Assembly: GCA_033439255.1 (NCBI GenBank)
Contig: CM065880.1
Coordinates: 1,550,001 to 1,614,000, forward strand
Length of the DNA stretch: 64,000 nucleotides
Source: Hericium rajendrae
Taxonomy: Eukaryota > Basidiomycota > Agaricomycetes > Russulales > Hericiaceae
Direction: 5' to 3'
Part shown: piece after piece, positions 11,790 to 22,489 of the stretch
Layout: each line of letters begins with the position of its first letter
Numbering within the stretch: the first letter of the stretch is position 1
Program-made: the position numbers and the translations under genes
The notes under the pieces: generated by a model
Told to the model about the DNA's origin: nothing
Databases searched by the model: none
Seen by the model: only the letters and a program-made list of their open reading frames with translations

Positions 11790-13028
11790 CCTGGACAATC
11801 TCTCATACACCCGCCTCACCTCCCTACTATCGCCCATCATACCTTTCTTCTTTGAACCCTTCACCGCCGACATCTTCACTGAATCCCGACATCCATTCCA
11901 TCAACCTCATCTCCCCTTTCCCATCGCCAACACCATCGAGGGTAGTGCACTCATCCCCCTCCTCCGCTATTGTGCTGTGAAGCGTTGGGAAGCCGAAGGA
12001 GTTTGGTTTCGATTGAGGTCGTGGAAACCACGTGCAGGTGCTATCTCCATTGCCTTATACGTTCGAATTTGAGTTTCCTTTGACGTCGACTTGCAAGAAT
12101 TCACGTTCGATGCCTCGGATATCGCTTACCACTGTCGCCAACCCAACCGAGGATCCCCTGCAAGTATCCTACCATCGACCTCGTTCCCCTTTTGCACACT
12201 AGGTCTCTTCACCCCCGAACCCTCACCTGAGCCTGTGTGGGCCAGAGAACGCCTCGGCCACCGATTCCTCAGAAACCCGTACTCGGACCCCCTGTACCCT
12301 CGTGCTCTTGGTCGTCACCCAGTTGCGGCTGACTTCTTCTAGACCTCACCATTGATCCCACCGACCCCCGTTTCCAGACCACAGAACCATACCCACTCGG
12401 CGTCTTCGCCTCGCTCGACGAATACTTCATCTACACCCTTTCTGGCATCGTTCGAATAGACTTCGTCACTCCGGACGAGGACGAGGACGGTCCCGCACAG
12501 TGGTACTTCGCCGATCGTGACGACCAGGCAGACCTCGAGCTTAACGACTTCGACGTCACAGCTACAGAACACCGTCGCCAACACCCCGCTACCCCGCCGC
12601 TTCCCACCGTTGCCCTTCCTAGTGCAGATTCTCCCCCTGCTCGCACCACCCCACTTGTTGTTCCCCCAGGTATTACCTTCAACCCGGTAACCAACAACTA
12701 CTACGCATACCGCTCCGACACCAATCGGCTTGTAGTCAGTTGGAGACCCAGCCTCGTAGAAGAAAGTGACCTGTGGTTTTGGCAGGCCAGTACCCTCTTC
12801 TTAACCACTGCAGAACTCGCACTCTCTCAAGCAGTTATAGAGAATCTCGCTCAGCAACAAGCTACCCGCCTCGATACCCTTCGGGCCCCACCACCACCAC
12901 CTGTTTCGACGCCTACCCCAGTACCAGTCCCCTCACCTGCTCCACCCGTTGCCGCTGTTGCATCGACATCCACCGTCAACGTCAAACCAACCATTGCCAC
13001 AGCCCCCCCTGTTCAGCCATCCATCGAC
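11790..13028 (+). other. leader region of gypsy copy 1
   Basis: About 1.2 kb between LTR and the gag start at 13029. The sequence is largely open and is conserved in copy 2 (41192-42416), which suggests it is functional leader or an N-terminal extension of gag lacking an obvious start codon. No tRNA-type primer site is obvious directly after the LTR. Confidence 0.5.
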
Positions 13029-14018
13029 ATGTCCAACCCTGAGATCGGCGTCAAACCTGCTCCCTTTGAGGGAGATCGTTCCAAGTCCAAGGAATTCCAG
13101 CTGCGTATTCGCTTATTCCTTCGCGCCAACTCCACCCGGTATAAAGATGATACCGCCCAGATCTCCCTCTTCCTCGACCTCTGCCAGGGCCCTATCGCCG
13201 GCCAGTGGGCCACCCAGCGCGTCGAGGAGATCCTTGAGGATGACGATCTCGTGGCTGCAAAAACATCTCCAGCTCATGTTCCCCGTTACGCCAACCTCAC
13301 CGCCCTTCGAACTCGCTTCAACTTGGACTTCTCTCCCCTTGACGACTCCAAGGATGCCTCCCATGCTATCCAGACCCTCCAGATGGGTACGCGCCCGGTA
13401 GTCGACTACATCACCGAGTTTGAGTCCTTCGCCCCTCGCACTGGCTACAATGACGTGGCCCTGATCGACTGGTTCCTGCATGGCCTCAACAGCGCCCTGC
13501 GCGATGATTGCCAGCGCAGCTACCCCACGCCCACCACCCTGGCTGAGTGGAAGGCGAGGGCCCGTGACAGGAATGCTGCCTACCTCATGCGCACCCGGTT
13601 CCAGAGTCCCCGCCCTACAACTGGGCACACCCCGGTGAGCACTCGCTCCCCTCAGTCCACATCTACTGGCCGATCCCGCACAGTCGCTGCTACAGGTGCC
13701 CCACTGTCCAAACTCTCGGAGCCTGACCGTGAGCGCCTCAGGCGTGAGGGCGGTTGCTGCCGCTGCCGCCAGAAGGGCCATGGCTTCCGCGACTGCCCCC
13801 TCAATGCCGACTCCAACCCCCGTGCCCCAACCCCTCGTGTCCGAGCGCTAGAAACCGGCTCTGCCCCGGGAGTAGCTCCAGAAGATGCAGCCGCCGCCCT
13901 CGCTGTCCCCGCCATCAACAGGTCCATCGCCGACTTATCGTCGCAGTTGAAGGACTTGAGCGAGGAAGAGAGGGAAGAGGCAAAGGCTGCATTAAAGGAT
14001 ATGGTTGAGGGTTTTTAA
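13029..14018 (+). CDS. gag-like protein of gypsy copy 1
   Basis: 329 residues from MSNPEIGVKP. The central part is a retrotransposon capsid-like region and a CCHC zinc knuckle follows at about residue 240 (CCRCRQKGHGFRDC). The frame is open upstream through a Pro/Val/Ala-rich stretch, so the true start may lie further left. Confidence 0.85.
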   Translation: MSNPEIGVKPAPFEGDRSKSKEFQLRIRLFLRANSTRYKDDTAQISLFLDLCQGPIAGQWATQRVEEILEDDDLVAAKTSPAHVPRYANLTALRTRFNLDFSPLDDSKDASHAIQTLQMGTRPVVDYITEFESFAPRTGYNDVALIDWFLHGLNSALRDDCQRSYPTPTTLAEWKARARDRNAAYLMRTRFQSPRPTTGHTPVSTRSPQSTSTGRSRTVAATGAPLSKLSEPDRERLRREGGCCRCRQKGHGFRDCPLNADSNPRAPTPRVRALETGSAPGVAPEDAAAALAVPAINRSIADLSSQLKDLSEEEREEAKAALKDMVEGF

Positions 14019-14041
14019 AGCGCCCCCCAGTCACGTCGTCC

Positions 14042-17000
14042 GTGGGTGGCAAGAAACATTTCTTTGATCCGTCGAATCGCTTCTCTGTACTATCCGACCC
14101 CTGTGAGCAATCGTATCCATCGTCTTTGCGCATGTCCGCTATCACACCCAACCGTCAGACACCGTCCATTACGCTCCAGGCCAAGATTATCACTGCCCCG
14201 ATCAAGAAACAAATCGACGCTGAGGCACTTCTCGATAGTGGTGCAGAAGGCATTATTATGCACCCCGAGTTTGCCAAGAAACACCAGTTCCCCCTCAAGA
14301 AACTCCCTAAACCCTTTCCCGTTCGCAACGTGGACAACTCCGAAAACATCATGGGCTGGGTCCGCTATTCCGTCAACCAGAACATCCGCATTTACGCCAA
14401 GGACTCGATGTCCTTCCATGAGGAGACAGCTGAGTTCTATCTCGTTGATATTGGCGACTATGACATTATCCTTGGGACCGATTGGTTACAGGAACACAAC
14501 CCTGAAATTGATTGGGTCTCTCGTCGTGTTGACATGACTCGCTGCCCTCCCTCTTGCACCCTGAATAAGCCCCCGGTCAAAAACCTGTCCACTCGCTCAG
14601 AACGCCGCCAATCAGCCCCTCGTCCACCAGTCCTCAGTACCGCTGCTGTACTGCTCCCCCCACCTTGCCCCCTCCATTGCTCCCACTGCCCCCGCCATTT
14701 GTTCCTGCCCCACTTCCCAAATACGTGATCCCTGCTCGCCGAGTCCAAGGTGTCCGTCTTCGCCGCATCCACCTGTCCAAAGTCCCTGCATGTCTGTTTA
14801 CCGAGGATGATGACCCGCGACCTAACGTTGATGATGACTGGTTTGAAGAGGGTCTTCGCCTAGCTGGTGTTCTCCCTGACTGGGACACACCACCCCCTCC
14901 AGATGACGACCCAGACTACCAACATACCATCCGTATCTGTCGCTCTTTCACCAATGCTCAGAAACTGGCTGAGCGTGTGGCCGCCCATGTTGCGGAGAAG
15001 TCCTTTGCTGAGATGGTTCCCCCTCAGTACCAGGATTTCCAACCTGTCTTCGATGAGGAATCCTCCCATCGCCTTCCTGAACGTCGCCCTTGGGATCACG
15101 CCATTGACCTGAAAGATGGTTTTGAACCCCGTTCATGCAAGGTCTATCCCATGGCTCCCACTGAGCAGGAGGACCTCGATTCGTTCCTTGATGACCAGGT
15201 CAAAAAAGGCTACATCCGTCCTTCCAAATCCCCTATGGCGAGTCCCTTCTTCTTTATCAAGAAAAAAGATGGAAAACTACGCCCGTCCAGGACTATCGCA
15301 CCCTCAACAAGGGCACCATCAAGAATGAATATCCCCTGCCCCTCATCTCTGAACTCGTTGACAAGCTCAAGGGTGCCAAAGTCTTCTCCAAGATGGATGT
15401 TCGTTGGGGTTACAACAACGTTCGCATCAAGGAGGGCGACGAATGGAAAGCCGCCTTCAAAACCAACCGCGGTCTCTTTGAACCCCTGGTGATGTTTTTT
15501 GGTCTTACAAACTCCCCTGCCACGTTCCAAGGAATGATGAATGAACTTTTCAAGGATCTCATCGACACGGGCAAAGTCGTCATCTACATGGACGATATCC
15601 TCATTTTCACCGAAACCCTCGAAGAACATCGCGACCTTGTGCGCAAGGTCCTCCAACGCCTCCAGGACAATGACCTCTTCCTCAAGCCAGAGAAGTGCTC
15701 TTTCGAGCAGCCCTCCGTTGAGTTCCTCGGTCTCATTGTCTCCCATAACACGCTTGCCATGGACCCCGTCAAGGTTGCAGGCATCGCTGAATGGCCTGCC
15801 CCCCGTAACGTCAAGGATGTCCAGTCCTTTGTTGGCTTTGGCAACTTCTATCGACGCTTCATCCAGGACTTCTCCAAAGTCGCCCGTCCCATGTTTGACC
15901 TTACCAAGAAAGACCATCCTTGGGCCTGGTCTGCTGAATGTCAACATGCCTTTGAGGCTCTTAAAGCTGCGTTCACCTCGTCCCCAGTCCTTATCATGCC
16001 TGACCCGTCCAAACCCTACTTGGTTGAGGTCGATGCCTCAGACTATGCCACAGGAGGTATCCTATCCCAGCGTGGGGAGGACGAGCAATGGCACCCTGTT
16101 GCTTACATCTCCAAGGCCTTCACTGCCCCTGAACGCAACTACGACATTTATGACAAGGAACTTCTGGCCATCATCCGTGCCCTCGAAGCCTGGCGGCACT
16201 ACCTGGAAGGCTCTCCCCATACTGTGGAGATCTGGACTGACCATAAGAACCTGGAATACTTCAAGTCTGCCCAAAAGCTGAGTCGTCGTCAGGCTCGCTG
16301 GGCTCTCTTCCTCACTCGTTTCGACTTCACCTTGATCCACAAACCCGGTATTCATCACCGGCCAGATGCCATGTCGAGACGACCTGACCATAGAGAGGGG
16401 GTGGACGATGACAACTCAGATCGTGTCCTCCTCGACCCCAAGTACTTCCAGATTCGTGCTACACGTCCAGCCGCTGTCAAGTCCATTGGCAATGCTGATC
16501 TTCGCCAACGCATTCGCAATGCCAAGACCAAGGATATTGAGGTCGTTCAAGCCCTTGACGTGATCCTGAACAACGGTCCTCGCTCCCTCGTCAAGAACCT
16601 CCAAGAATGGAACTACGAGGATGGCCTCATCCTCTTTCGTGGCAAAGTCTACATCCCTGCTGACAAGGACCTTCGGCGAGATATCGTCAAGCTGCATCAC
16701 GACACTCCCATGGCTGGTCACCCCGGACGCTACAAGACCTATGAGCTCCTCAGTCGCAACTACTGGTGGCCCGGTATGTCTGTCTTCGTTCGTGATTATG
16801 TTGATGGCTGTGCTACCTGCCAGGCCACCAAGGTTCAAAATCACCGCCCCCATGTTGAAACAATCCCCAATGCCATCCCTACCCGTCCCTTCCAAGACAT
16901 TACCTCGGACTTCATTGTCAAACTCCCAGAATGCCAAGGCTATGACTCCATCAATGTGGTCGTCGACCGTTTTACAAAGCACGTCTCCTTCACTCCTTGT

Positions 17001-18042
17001 AACGAGACCATTACCAGTGATGGCACAGTCGACATCCTTTTTGACAGGATTTATCGGAACTACGGCCTCTGGGAACGCCTCATCTCTGATCGTGGCCCAC
17101 AGTACGCAGGCAAAGTCATGCGTGGCGTCTTTGACAAACTTGGTATCAAGTCCTCCCTCAGCACCGCCTATCATCCACAGACCGATGGCGAGTCAGAACA
17201 CGTCAATCAAGAACTCGAGCAGTTCCTTCGTACCTTCTGCAACTACCGTCAGGATGATTGGGTCCAATGGCTCCCTTACGCTGAGTTCTCGCACAACCAC
17301 CGTATCCACAGCGCCACTAACCGAGCTCCATTTGAAATGCTCCTCGGCTATATTCCCACTGCCATCCCCACTGTCAACCCCACATCGTCTACACCCGCTG
17401 TCGAGGATCGTTTCCGTCACCTCGAACAACTTCGCACTGAGGTCCAGGCCAGCCTTCAAACAGCTGCTGATCTCATGAAGCGCAACAACCAGGACCATAT
17501 GCATGACACCATCCACTTCCAGGTTGGTGACAAGGTCTGGCTCGATGGCAAGAACATCAAAACCACACGACCCAAAGCTAAGCTTGCTGATCGACGCCTG
17601 GGACCTTTCGAAATCACTGACATCCTGGGCCCAGTCTCTTATCGACTGAAGCTACCACCCACCTGGCGTATCCACCCGGTGTTCCACACGTCCCTGTTGT
17701 CCCCTTACAAGGAAACCGATGCTCATGGTCCCAACTTCCCTGCACCACCACCTGACCTTGTGGAGGGCGAGGAAGAGTACGAAGTTGAGTCTGTCCTCGA
17801 TGCTCGTCTCACTCGGAACAAACGCGGCATTGAATATCTCGTCAAATGGGCAGGCTACCCTGATTCAGAAAATCAGTGGCTTTCACGTACCTCCCTTTCC
17901 AATGCCCATGGTGCAATCACCGACTTCTACACCCGCCATCCGCATGCATTCAAGGCTCCCAATCTTCGTGGACTCATCTACCTCGATCCCGTCCATGCTC
18001 ATCACGCACTCCAGGCGAAAGTGCGTCTTAGAGAGGGGGTGA
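14042..18042 (+). pseudogene. pol region of gypsy copy 1 (broken)
   Basis: Contains, in order, an aspartic protease (LLDSGAEG), reverse transcriptase (YMDD), RNase H, zinc-binding HHCC and catalytic core of integrase, and a C-terminal chromodomain (EYLVKWAGYPDSENQW). About two breaks interrupt it. Treat as a fossil copy; the near-identical copy 2 has an open pol. Confidence 0.9.
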
Positions 18043-18465
18043 TGTCACGGATCGCTCCATTTCTCTCCGCCTTCTTCTCTGCCATCAAGGCATCGCGTCG
18101 GTCATGTGCTCCAGCAGCCCCATCACATGTTCACTTCCTCACATGACCTGGGGCTATCCTTCACCCATGCCCTTGTTCCCCTTTGGGACATCCTATTGTT
18201 CTCCCTCCCATTGTTCTCCTTTTGGCCACCATTGTTCTCACTTTATTGTTCGACCCGTTATGGTGTCCATTGTTCTTTTCCCATTGTCGTCCCAGTACTT
18301 ATAGGCTCCCTGTCGCTCGCCTATTTCCCTAGATTGTCCATTTCGTCTGTACCGTACTGTACCTCCAATACAGGTCACTGCGCTGCTAGTCGCTCTCTGC
18401 TCTCTCGCTCCCATCATCGCTGGTGACTTGGGTGGTTCTCTGCTGTCTACGACCGAGTCTTGACA
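18043..18465 (+). repeat. 3-prime LTR of gypsy copy 1
   Basis: 423 bases, TG...CA, followed by the target duplication GAAGG. It appears identical to the 5-prime LTR. Confidence 0.95.
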
Positions 18466-18541
18466 GAAGGTGATTAGTGCTCCAGGCAAATCAGCCATCT
18501 GTGCTCGTCGTCATGGTCTCAAAGCTTTGGCCAACAAGTAG

Positions 18542-19447
18542 ACTTGGTTTGTTGCATTGGTTGGTGCTTGAGCATGTCTCTGATGTAATGCTTGGATATT
18601 TTCTCATTATACCTCTGATTTTGATCTCTACTCAATTTCGATTTTTTCTTTAGATCTCTTCTGACTTAGTTATGACCTCCACTCAGTTCTGACTTTTCTT
18701 TTAGATCCTTTTAATATTTTCACTAAGTATCTTTTTCTCCCTTTACTTTTAAAGTTTTTTAATATCTTCTGATCTTACCCTTTTGATTTGACTTCTATGC
18801 CTTTCTATCTGACTATGTCTGTTTGATTGCTTTACATTATTTACTGCATAATATTGAGTTGCATCTTGTATTTTTGGTGTGATTCTGATTTGAAATGCTG
18901 GTCTGACCTGAAAGTCTGATCTGAGTAGAATTTCTGATCTGACTAAAATCTCTGATCTGACAAACTCTGAACTGATTAGGGTTTCTGATCTGAGTAAAGT
19001 TTCTGATCTGACTAGAAATTCTGATCTGACTAAACTCTGAACTTATTAAGATTTCTGATCTAAGTAAAATTTCTGATCTGACTGAAAATTCTGATCTGAC
19101 CAAACTCTGATCTGAGTGAAAATTCTGATCTGAGTGAAGTTTCTGATCTGAGTGGAATTTCTGATCTGACTGAAATTTCTGATCTGACTGAGATTTCTGA
19201 TCTGATTAAGAGTTCTGATCTGATGAGAATTTTTAATCTGAGTGAGATTTCTAATCTGATTAAAATTTCTGATCTGACAACAATCTGACTGATCTGATCT
19301 TAGACAAAAATCTGAAAGCAGAAATTTCTCTGATCAGCAGATTGTTTATCTAATATCAGAAGGCAATTCTGATGTCAGACTTATTTCTGACTTTCTGAGT
19401 ATCTGATATCAGAAAAAGTTCTGATAACAGACAAATCAGACATATAT
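18542..19447. repeat. right subterminal region of the Plavaka composite
   Basis: A T-rich 3-prime flank of the cargo gene to about 18840, then regular TCTGATCTGA words (TTTCTGATCTGACTGAAA and relatives about every 20 bases) up to the terminal repeat. It is the mirror of the left subterminal tract and contains no gene. Confidence 0.75.
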
Positions 19448-19481
19448 CAGATGCATCAGAAAGTTGTAAGGGTACCTGATG
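19448..19481 (-). repeat. right terminal inverted repeat (34 bp)
   Basis: Perfect reverse complement of 2694-2727, ending GGGTACCTGATG. The next two bases, AG, match those before the left end. Confidence 0.9.
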
Positions 19482-19560
19482 AGTATCAATCAAAAGTCAT
19501 CAGTAGGGTTCAAAATTGTTAGATCAATCAGAAAATTGTCAACCTTCTTGATATTAGGAT
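19482..19560. repeat. decayed end of a foldback MITE
   Basis: TCATCAGTAGGGTT ... AATTGTCAACCTTCTTGAT resembles the right end of the foldback element at 47078-47658 (AGTAGGGTT ... TTGTCAACCTTCCTGATG), with several changes. No intact left end was found. Confidence 0.5.
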
Positions 19561-20030
19561 TTTGGACCAAGTCACAGAGATAACAACATTCTCTGACAAG
19601 TCTTTCACTATTCAGACCTAATCAGATTAATCAGACTTTCATAAGATTTATAAGATTTTCATATTGCTATCAGACATCAGAATAAGTATAAGAACACTAA
19701 GATGTTCCAGACATAAACAAAAATTGAACTCAAACTCAAACTTGGACTCAAATTCAGTCAGACAGATGCAAACTCTAGGTTGAATGTTAATGCACATCAT
19801 AAACTAAGGTACAAGGTTTATCTAAGACTACATTTGCTGGCCTTCAAGTCATTGGAAAACGAGGAATGAGGAAAGACAAGGGGAGGGGAGGAAGAGATAA
19901 TTGAGAAACAGATGAAGTATGACTTTAATATAACATGGTACACACAACGGACAGCACATGCATGCAACGGCAGAGCCATGCATGACACAGTGGCTCCAAT
20001 ATCACGGGATCACACATGATACACACAGCT
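19561..20030. other. no gene seen
   Basis: TCAGA-containing AT-rich sequence to about 19760, then unstructured sequence. Nothing coding or repeated at high density. Confidence 0.5.
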
Positions 20031-20400
20031 CCATGAGGTGTGAATGCTGTGCGGGTCAGTGCAAGGCCGCGTGCAAGACGAATCAGCCATGACATGATGG
20101 TGGGACTATGCACAATATGGCCAGGCCAAATGCGAGGTGTGCAGGCTGTATCCAGGCCATGCGCATTGGTGCGGGGCCGTGCACATCCATGCGAGGCCCC
20201 GTGCGCAGCGGCGAGGCCACGCACGTGACTGCGGGGCCGTGCACAACACGTGAAACTCGCACGAGGCATAGATGCTGTGTGTGTCCATGCGTGGATGTGT
20301 GCGGGGCAGAGTGCGTGGGGAAAGTGGAACATGCATGGGAGATAGAGCACGGGCAAGGTGGAGTGCGGGACGTGGGGCACAGGAGATACAAGGATACAGT
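20031..20400. repeat. GC-rich minisatellite (GTGCGGGGCCGTGCAC-type)
   Basis: Degenerate units of about 30 bases built on GCGAGGC, GTGCACATCCATG and GCGGGGCCGTGC. Frames are open on both strands because stops are rare, so I do not call a protein. It lies downstream of a minus-strand splice donor (about 20450), the usual place for such arrays in this window. Confidence 0.65.
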
Positions 20401-20568
20401 AGGGAGGGTTAGCACGATAGTCATCGAAGAAACTGGCTTTTACTTACCTGGTAAACTGATCATGAATCTCAGTGGGTGTGGGAGAGACAGGATGTGCATG
20501 GGGCTGGGGTACGGGAAAGGCGGTGTGGAGGCGTGAGGAAAGGGAGATGCGATGGAAGGGGTGAAAAT

Positions 20569-20600
20569 GGGAAGTACTGCATGATAACGAGCAGTCCCCC
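20569..20600 (-). other. branch-site hairpin 1
   Basis: Stem AGTACTGC / GCAGT with flanking GGG/CCC, imperfect. It adjoins the branch-like word GTGCTTAC on the minus strand. Confidence 0.6.
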
Positions 20601-20840
20601 CAGTAAGCACAACAAACGATAGAATGATGAGTTTTTTTTTACTCACCTGGACTCCGTTGAACTCCAGCGAAGCCCAACATGTCCGTGTATGGCTGCGTGC
20701 AAGACGGCGAGGAAGTTTGGGGTGGGTGGTGGTAGGGCGGAGTGCACGGGAGATGGGGCATGTGAAAGGCGGCATGCGGGATGTGGGCTACGGAAGAGTC
20801 GGCATGTGGAGGTATGAGTGTCGAGGCAGCACGAAGAACG

Positions 20841-20872
20841 GGGAGTATTGCTTGTTATCGAGCAATACCCCC
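20841..20872 (-). other. branch-site hairpin 2
   Basis: Stem GTATTGCT / AGCAATAC extended by GGG/CCC after one mismatch. Next to GTGCTAAC on the minus strand. Confidence 0.75.
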
Positions 20873-21040
20873 AAGTTAGCACGGTTCAAGATGGAGAAAG
20901 AACGAAAACTTTTACTTACCTTGAAGCGAAAATGAGCTCCAACGGGCTCGTTCTCGCGGTCTGCACTGAATTCGTGGAGCTGGACAACGGGGTGCTGGAG
21001 ACGCGATGCGAGGGAATGGGTCTTGAGGTAGAATGAATGG

Positions 21041-21073
21041 GGAGAGTACTGCTCATTATCGAGCAGTACTCCC
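21041..21073 (-). other. branch-site hairpin 3
   Basis: Perfect 11-bp stem GAGTACTGCTC / GAGCAGTACTC. Next to GCACTGAC on the minus strand. Confidence 0.8.
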
Positions 21074-21250
21074 GTAGTCAGTGCAATAAACAGGGAAATT
21101 ACAGCATTTATTACTTACCTTAGAACCCTTACAAGTTCCTTCCACTTTCGAAAAACATTTGGGACCTTCAAGTCGCGAGAAATTGAGCAATAACGGTGAG
21201 AATGGGAGGTTACTAGAAGACAGCATGACTTAAAGCAGACTTACCGTGCA

Positions 21251-21463
21251 ACGAGCTTAGATCCGGCAGCCACCGGCCCGGTTGTCAATCCCTAATCGGC
21301 AATCTCCGGGACACGCGTTGTCAATGTGTCTGTCAATCAACTTCCTTAGTCTCTGCCTTTACCACCCACTTGTCCCTCCTCCCCATTTTCTCTCTCTTTC
21401 ATCGGGTTTCCTGTCGAACGTTGTGCCTCAAGATGTTATAGAGCATATTTGGAGGTTTACAAA
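21251..21463. promoter_or_regulatory. divergent core between minus and plus exon series
   Basis: Holds CGGCAATCTCCGGGACACGCG, related to the GC-rich core at 24720-24800 and 33375-33450 (GCCGGGGATTGCCGGTCGGG). It is followed on the plus side by a pyrimidine-rich leader (CTCCCCATTTTCTCTCTC) and an ATG at 21433. The arrangement matches the other divergent cores. Confidence 0.45.
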
Positions 21464-21678
21464 GTGAGTAACCTTGATTTTTTGTCATCCTCGCATACTA
21501 ACGAGGGTATTGTTCGAGTTATCGAATGATACTCTTTTATTCCTTTATTCTCTCGCATTCTATTGTCTTCCACTGCCTCTCCGTCATCGTCGCCGCTGTT
21601 GCACCTCGATACCAACTGGTGGAATCCATAGCAGGTGAGTAAATTTGTTTTTCTTGTGTCTTTTGTACTAATGAACAG
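21464..21678 (+). other. two plus-strand introns flanking a short exon
   Basis: The first intron starts at 21464 (GTGAGT), has CATACTAAC near 21501 and a hairpin at 21503-21534. The second intron, 21635-21678, has GTGAGT, TACTAAT and ACAG. The exon between has no long frame. It is the plus arm of the module whose minus arm is 20440-21250. Confidence 0.55.
21503..21534 (+). other. branch-site hairpin 4
   Basis: GTATTGTTCG pairs with CGAATGATAC through two G-T type pairs. It starts directly after CATACTAAC. Confidence 0.7.
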
Positions 21679-21835
21679 GGTTTCGTTCGTATTTACATAA
21701 CTTCTGCATCTTCCCATGTCACTCCCATCGCAGCATGGTGCGTATGGCCTCAACAACCCTACGCACCCTCCGAACCCATCGCATGTCCTCTGTACGGCAA
21801 TGCCACGTCACGCACACCTGTGCAGGCCATATAGT

Positions 21836-22045
21836 CATCAGGAAGGTTGACAACTTTCTGCTAGACCTGCGAGCAATCTGAGAGCATCTGAGAGCATCTG
21901 ATTGACCTGCAGATTTTCTGATCTTGTCTGACAAATAAATCAGACACTCTCAGATAAGATCAGAAAATTTGCAGGTCAATCAGATGCTCTCAGATGCTCT
22001 CAGATTGCTTGCAGGTCTAGCAGAAAGTTGTCAACCTTCCTGATG
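21836..22045. mobile_element. 210-bp foldback MITE
   Basis: Almost the whole element is one palindrome: each half starts CATCAGGAAGGTTGACAACT and mirrors the other with only a few differences. The ends match those at 47078-47658. Flanking dinucleotides (GT, TA) do not match, so no target duplication is claimed. It has no coding capacity. Confidence 0.85.
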
Positions 22046-22489
22046 TAGCCTCACGTGTGCCCCACGCCTGTGTGACCAGCAACATTACCACCTTACATGA
22101 ATGATTCCACGTCAATGCTTTGTGCTTGGGACCTGTCCATGGACAGTTGCGAGGGGTTTGACAGTGTAGGGAGTGATGAGGGATGATACATAATGAGGTG
22201 CGTGGTATGTTTCTAATTCACTAACCCTTTCTAACTGCGGTGAATATGTTGATAGATTGCTGTCGCCTCCCTCTGCTTGTCTCTTTTAAGGGGACAGGCC
22301 TGTGTCAACCTCATTCTCGACTTGGAGAACCCAGTGTCAATATGCCATAGACTCTGCAGCCTCTAGGTCTGCTTCTTGCTTTCTGAGCTGAGGATAGCAC
22401 TTATGGTGTGTGATATGTCACTGCTTGTCTCATTCAATGTAGTGTGTGCCTAGTCTAGTTTTAGTGTTTTGAGTGTTTGTCTTAAGTAG
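22046..22489. other. no gene seen
   Basis: Mixed-composition sequence with no reading frame over 60 codons, no inverted repeat and no clear splice series. Confidence 0.5.

Larger units (their letters stand above)
11367..18465 (+). mobile_element. Ty3/gypsy chromovirus, copy 1 (broken)
   Basis: A 7,099-base LTR retrotransposon with 423-base LTRs, 5-bp target duplication GAAGG (11362-11366 and 18466-18470), a gag region and a pol region of protease, reverse transcriptase, RNase H, integrase and chromodomain. A purine-rich tract (AGAGAGGGGG) lies just before the 3-prime LTR. The LTRs look identical by eye, so the insertion is very recent. pol has about two breaks, so this copy is broken. It interrupts the last exon of the cargo gene in the same orientation. 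Confidence 0.95.
7238..18541 (+). pseudogene. transposon cargo gene, DUF6532-like, split by a gypsy insertion
   Basis: Thirteen exons keep frame over 3,495 coding bases (about 1,164 codons): 7238-7670, 7735-8037, 8094-8286, 8398-8596, 8645-8779, 8834-9745, 9819-9857, 9910-10221, 10275-10325, 10377-10664, 10714-10929, 10978-11115, and 11162-11366 continuing at 18471-18541. The introns are 46-111 bp with GT donors and AG acceptors. The N-terminus is basic (MPPRSRKRNRN), followed by RGSRG repeats, an acidic region, then a repeat domain rich in DENEPQEARSRG. The C-terminal third (RWQDIFLPMFRDFMG, IQSTWNMVFP, DMVYSL, RRGFAYAAIDAVADHFW) resembles DUF6532, a basidiomycete family of unknown function. 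Two in-frame TGA codons (7571-7573, 10735-10737) are single transitions from CGA and TGG. The family assignment is from memory of its pattern and is moderate. Confidence 0.75.
2694..19481. mobile_element. Plavaka-type DNA transposon with cargo gene and nested gypsy element
   Basis: Both ends carry the same 34-bp perfect inverted repeat (2694-2727 and 19448-19481), beginning CATCAGGTACCCTTACAACT. The flanking bases are AG (2692-2693) and AG (19482-19483), which fits a 2-bp target duplication. Inside are 1.15 kb of TCAGA-rich subterminal DNA on the left, a Plavaka transposase on the minus strand, a divergent multi-exon gene on the plus strand, and 0.9 kb of TCTGA-rich subterminal DNA on the right. 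The total is 16.8 kb, of which 7.1 kb is a later Ty3/gypsy insertion, so the original was about 9.7 kb. The transposase carries premature stops, so this copy cannot make its own full-length enzyme. That transposase and ends belong together is inferred from position. Confidence 0.85.
20440..21250 (-). other. minus-strand exon/intron series with hairpin introns
   Basis: Reading the minus strand, donors of the form AGGTAAGT/AGGTGAGT occur at about 21244, 21118, 20919, 20646 and 20450. Each is followed after 45-70 bases by a branch-site-like word (GCACTGAC, GTGCTAAC, GTGCTTAC). Hairpins follow the branch site at 21041-21073, 20841-20872 and 20569-20600. The exon between 21040 and 20920 contains the motif GAGAACGAGCCCGTTGGAGC, shared with the cargo gene repeat. 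No long reading frame runs through the exons, so this is a decayed gene or a non-coding transcript. Confidence 0.55.

Noticed and set aside
15210-15947. Minus-strand frame of 245 codons over the gypsy reverse transcriptase, and its counterpart over copy 2
   Set aside because: Shadow of the pol frame on the other strand; its text mirrors pol codon bias and matches no family.
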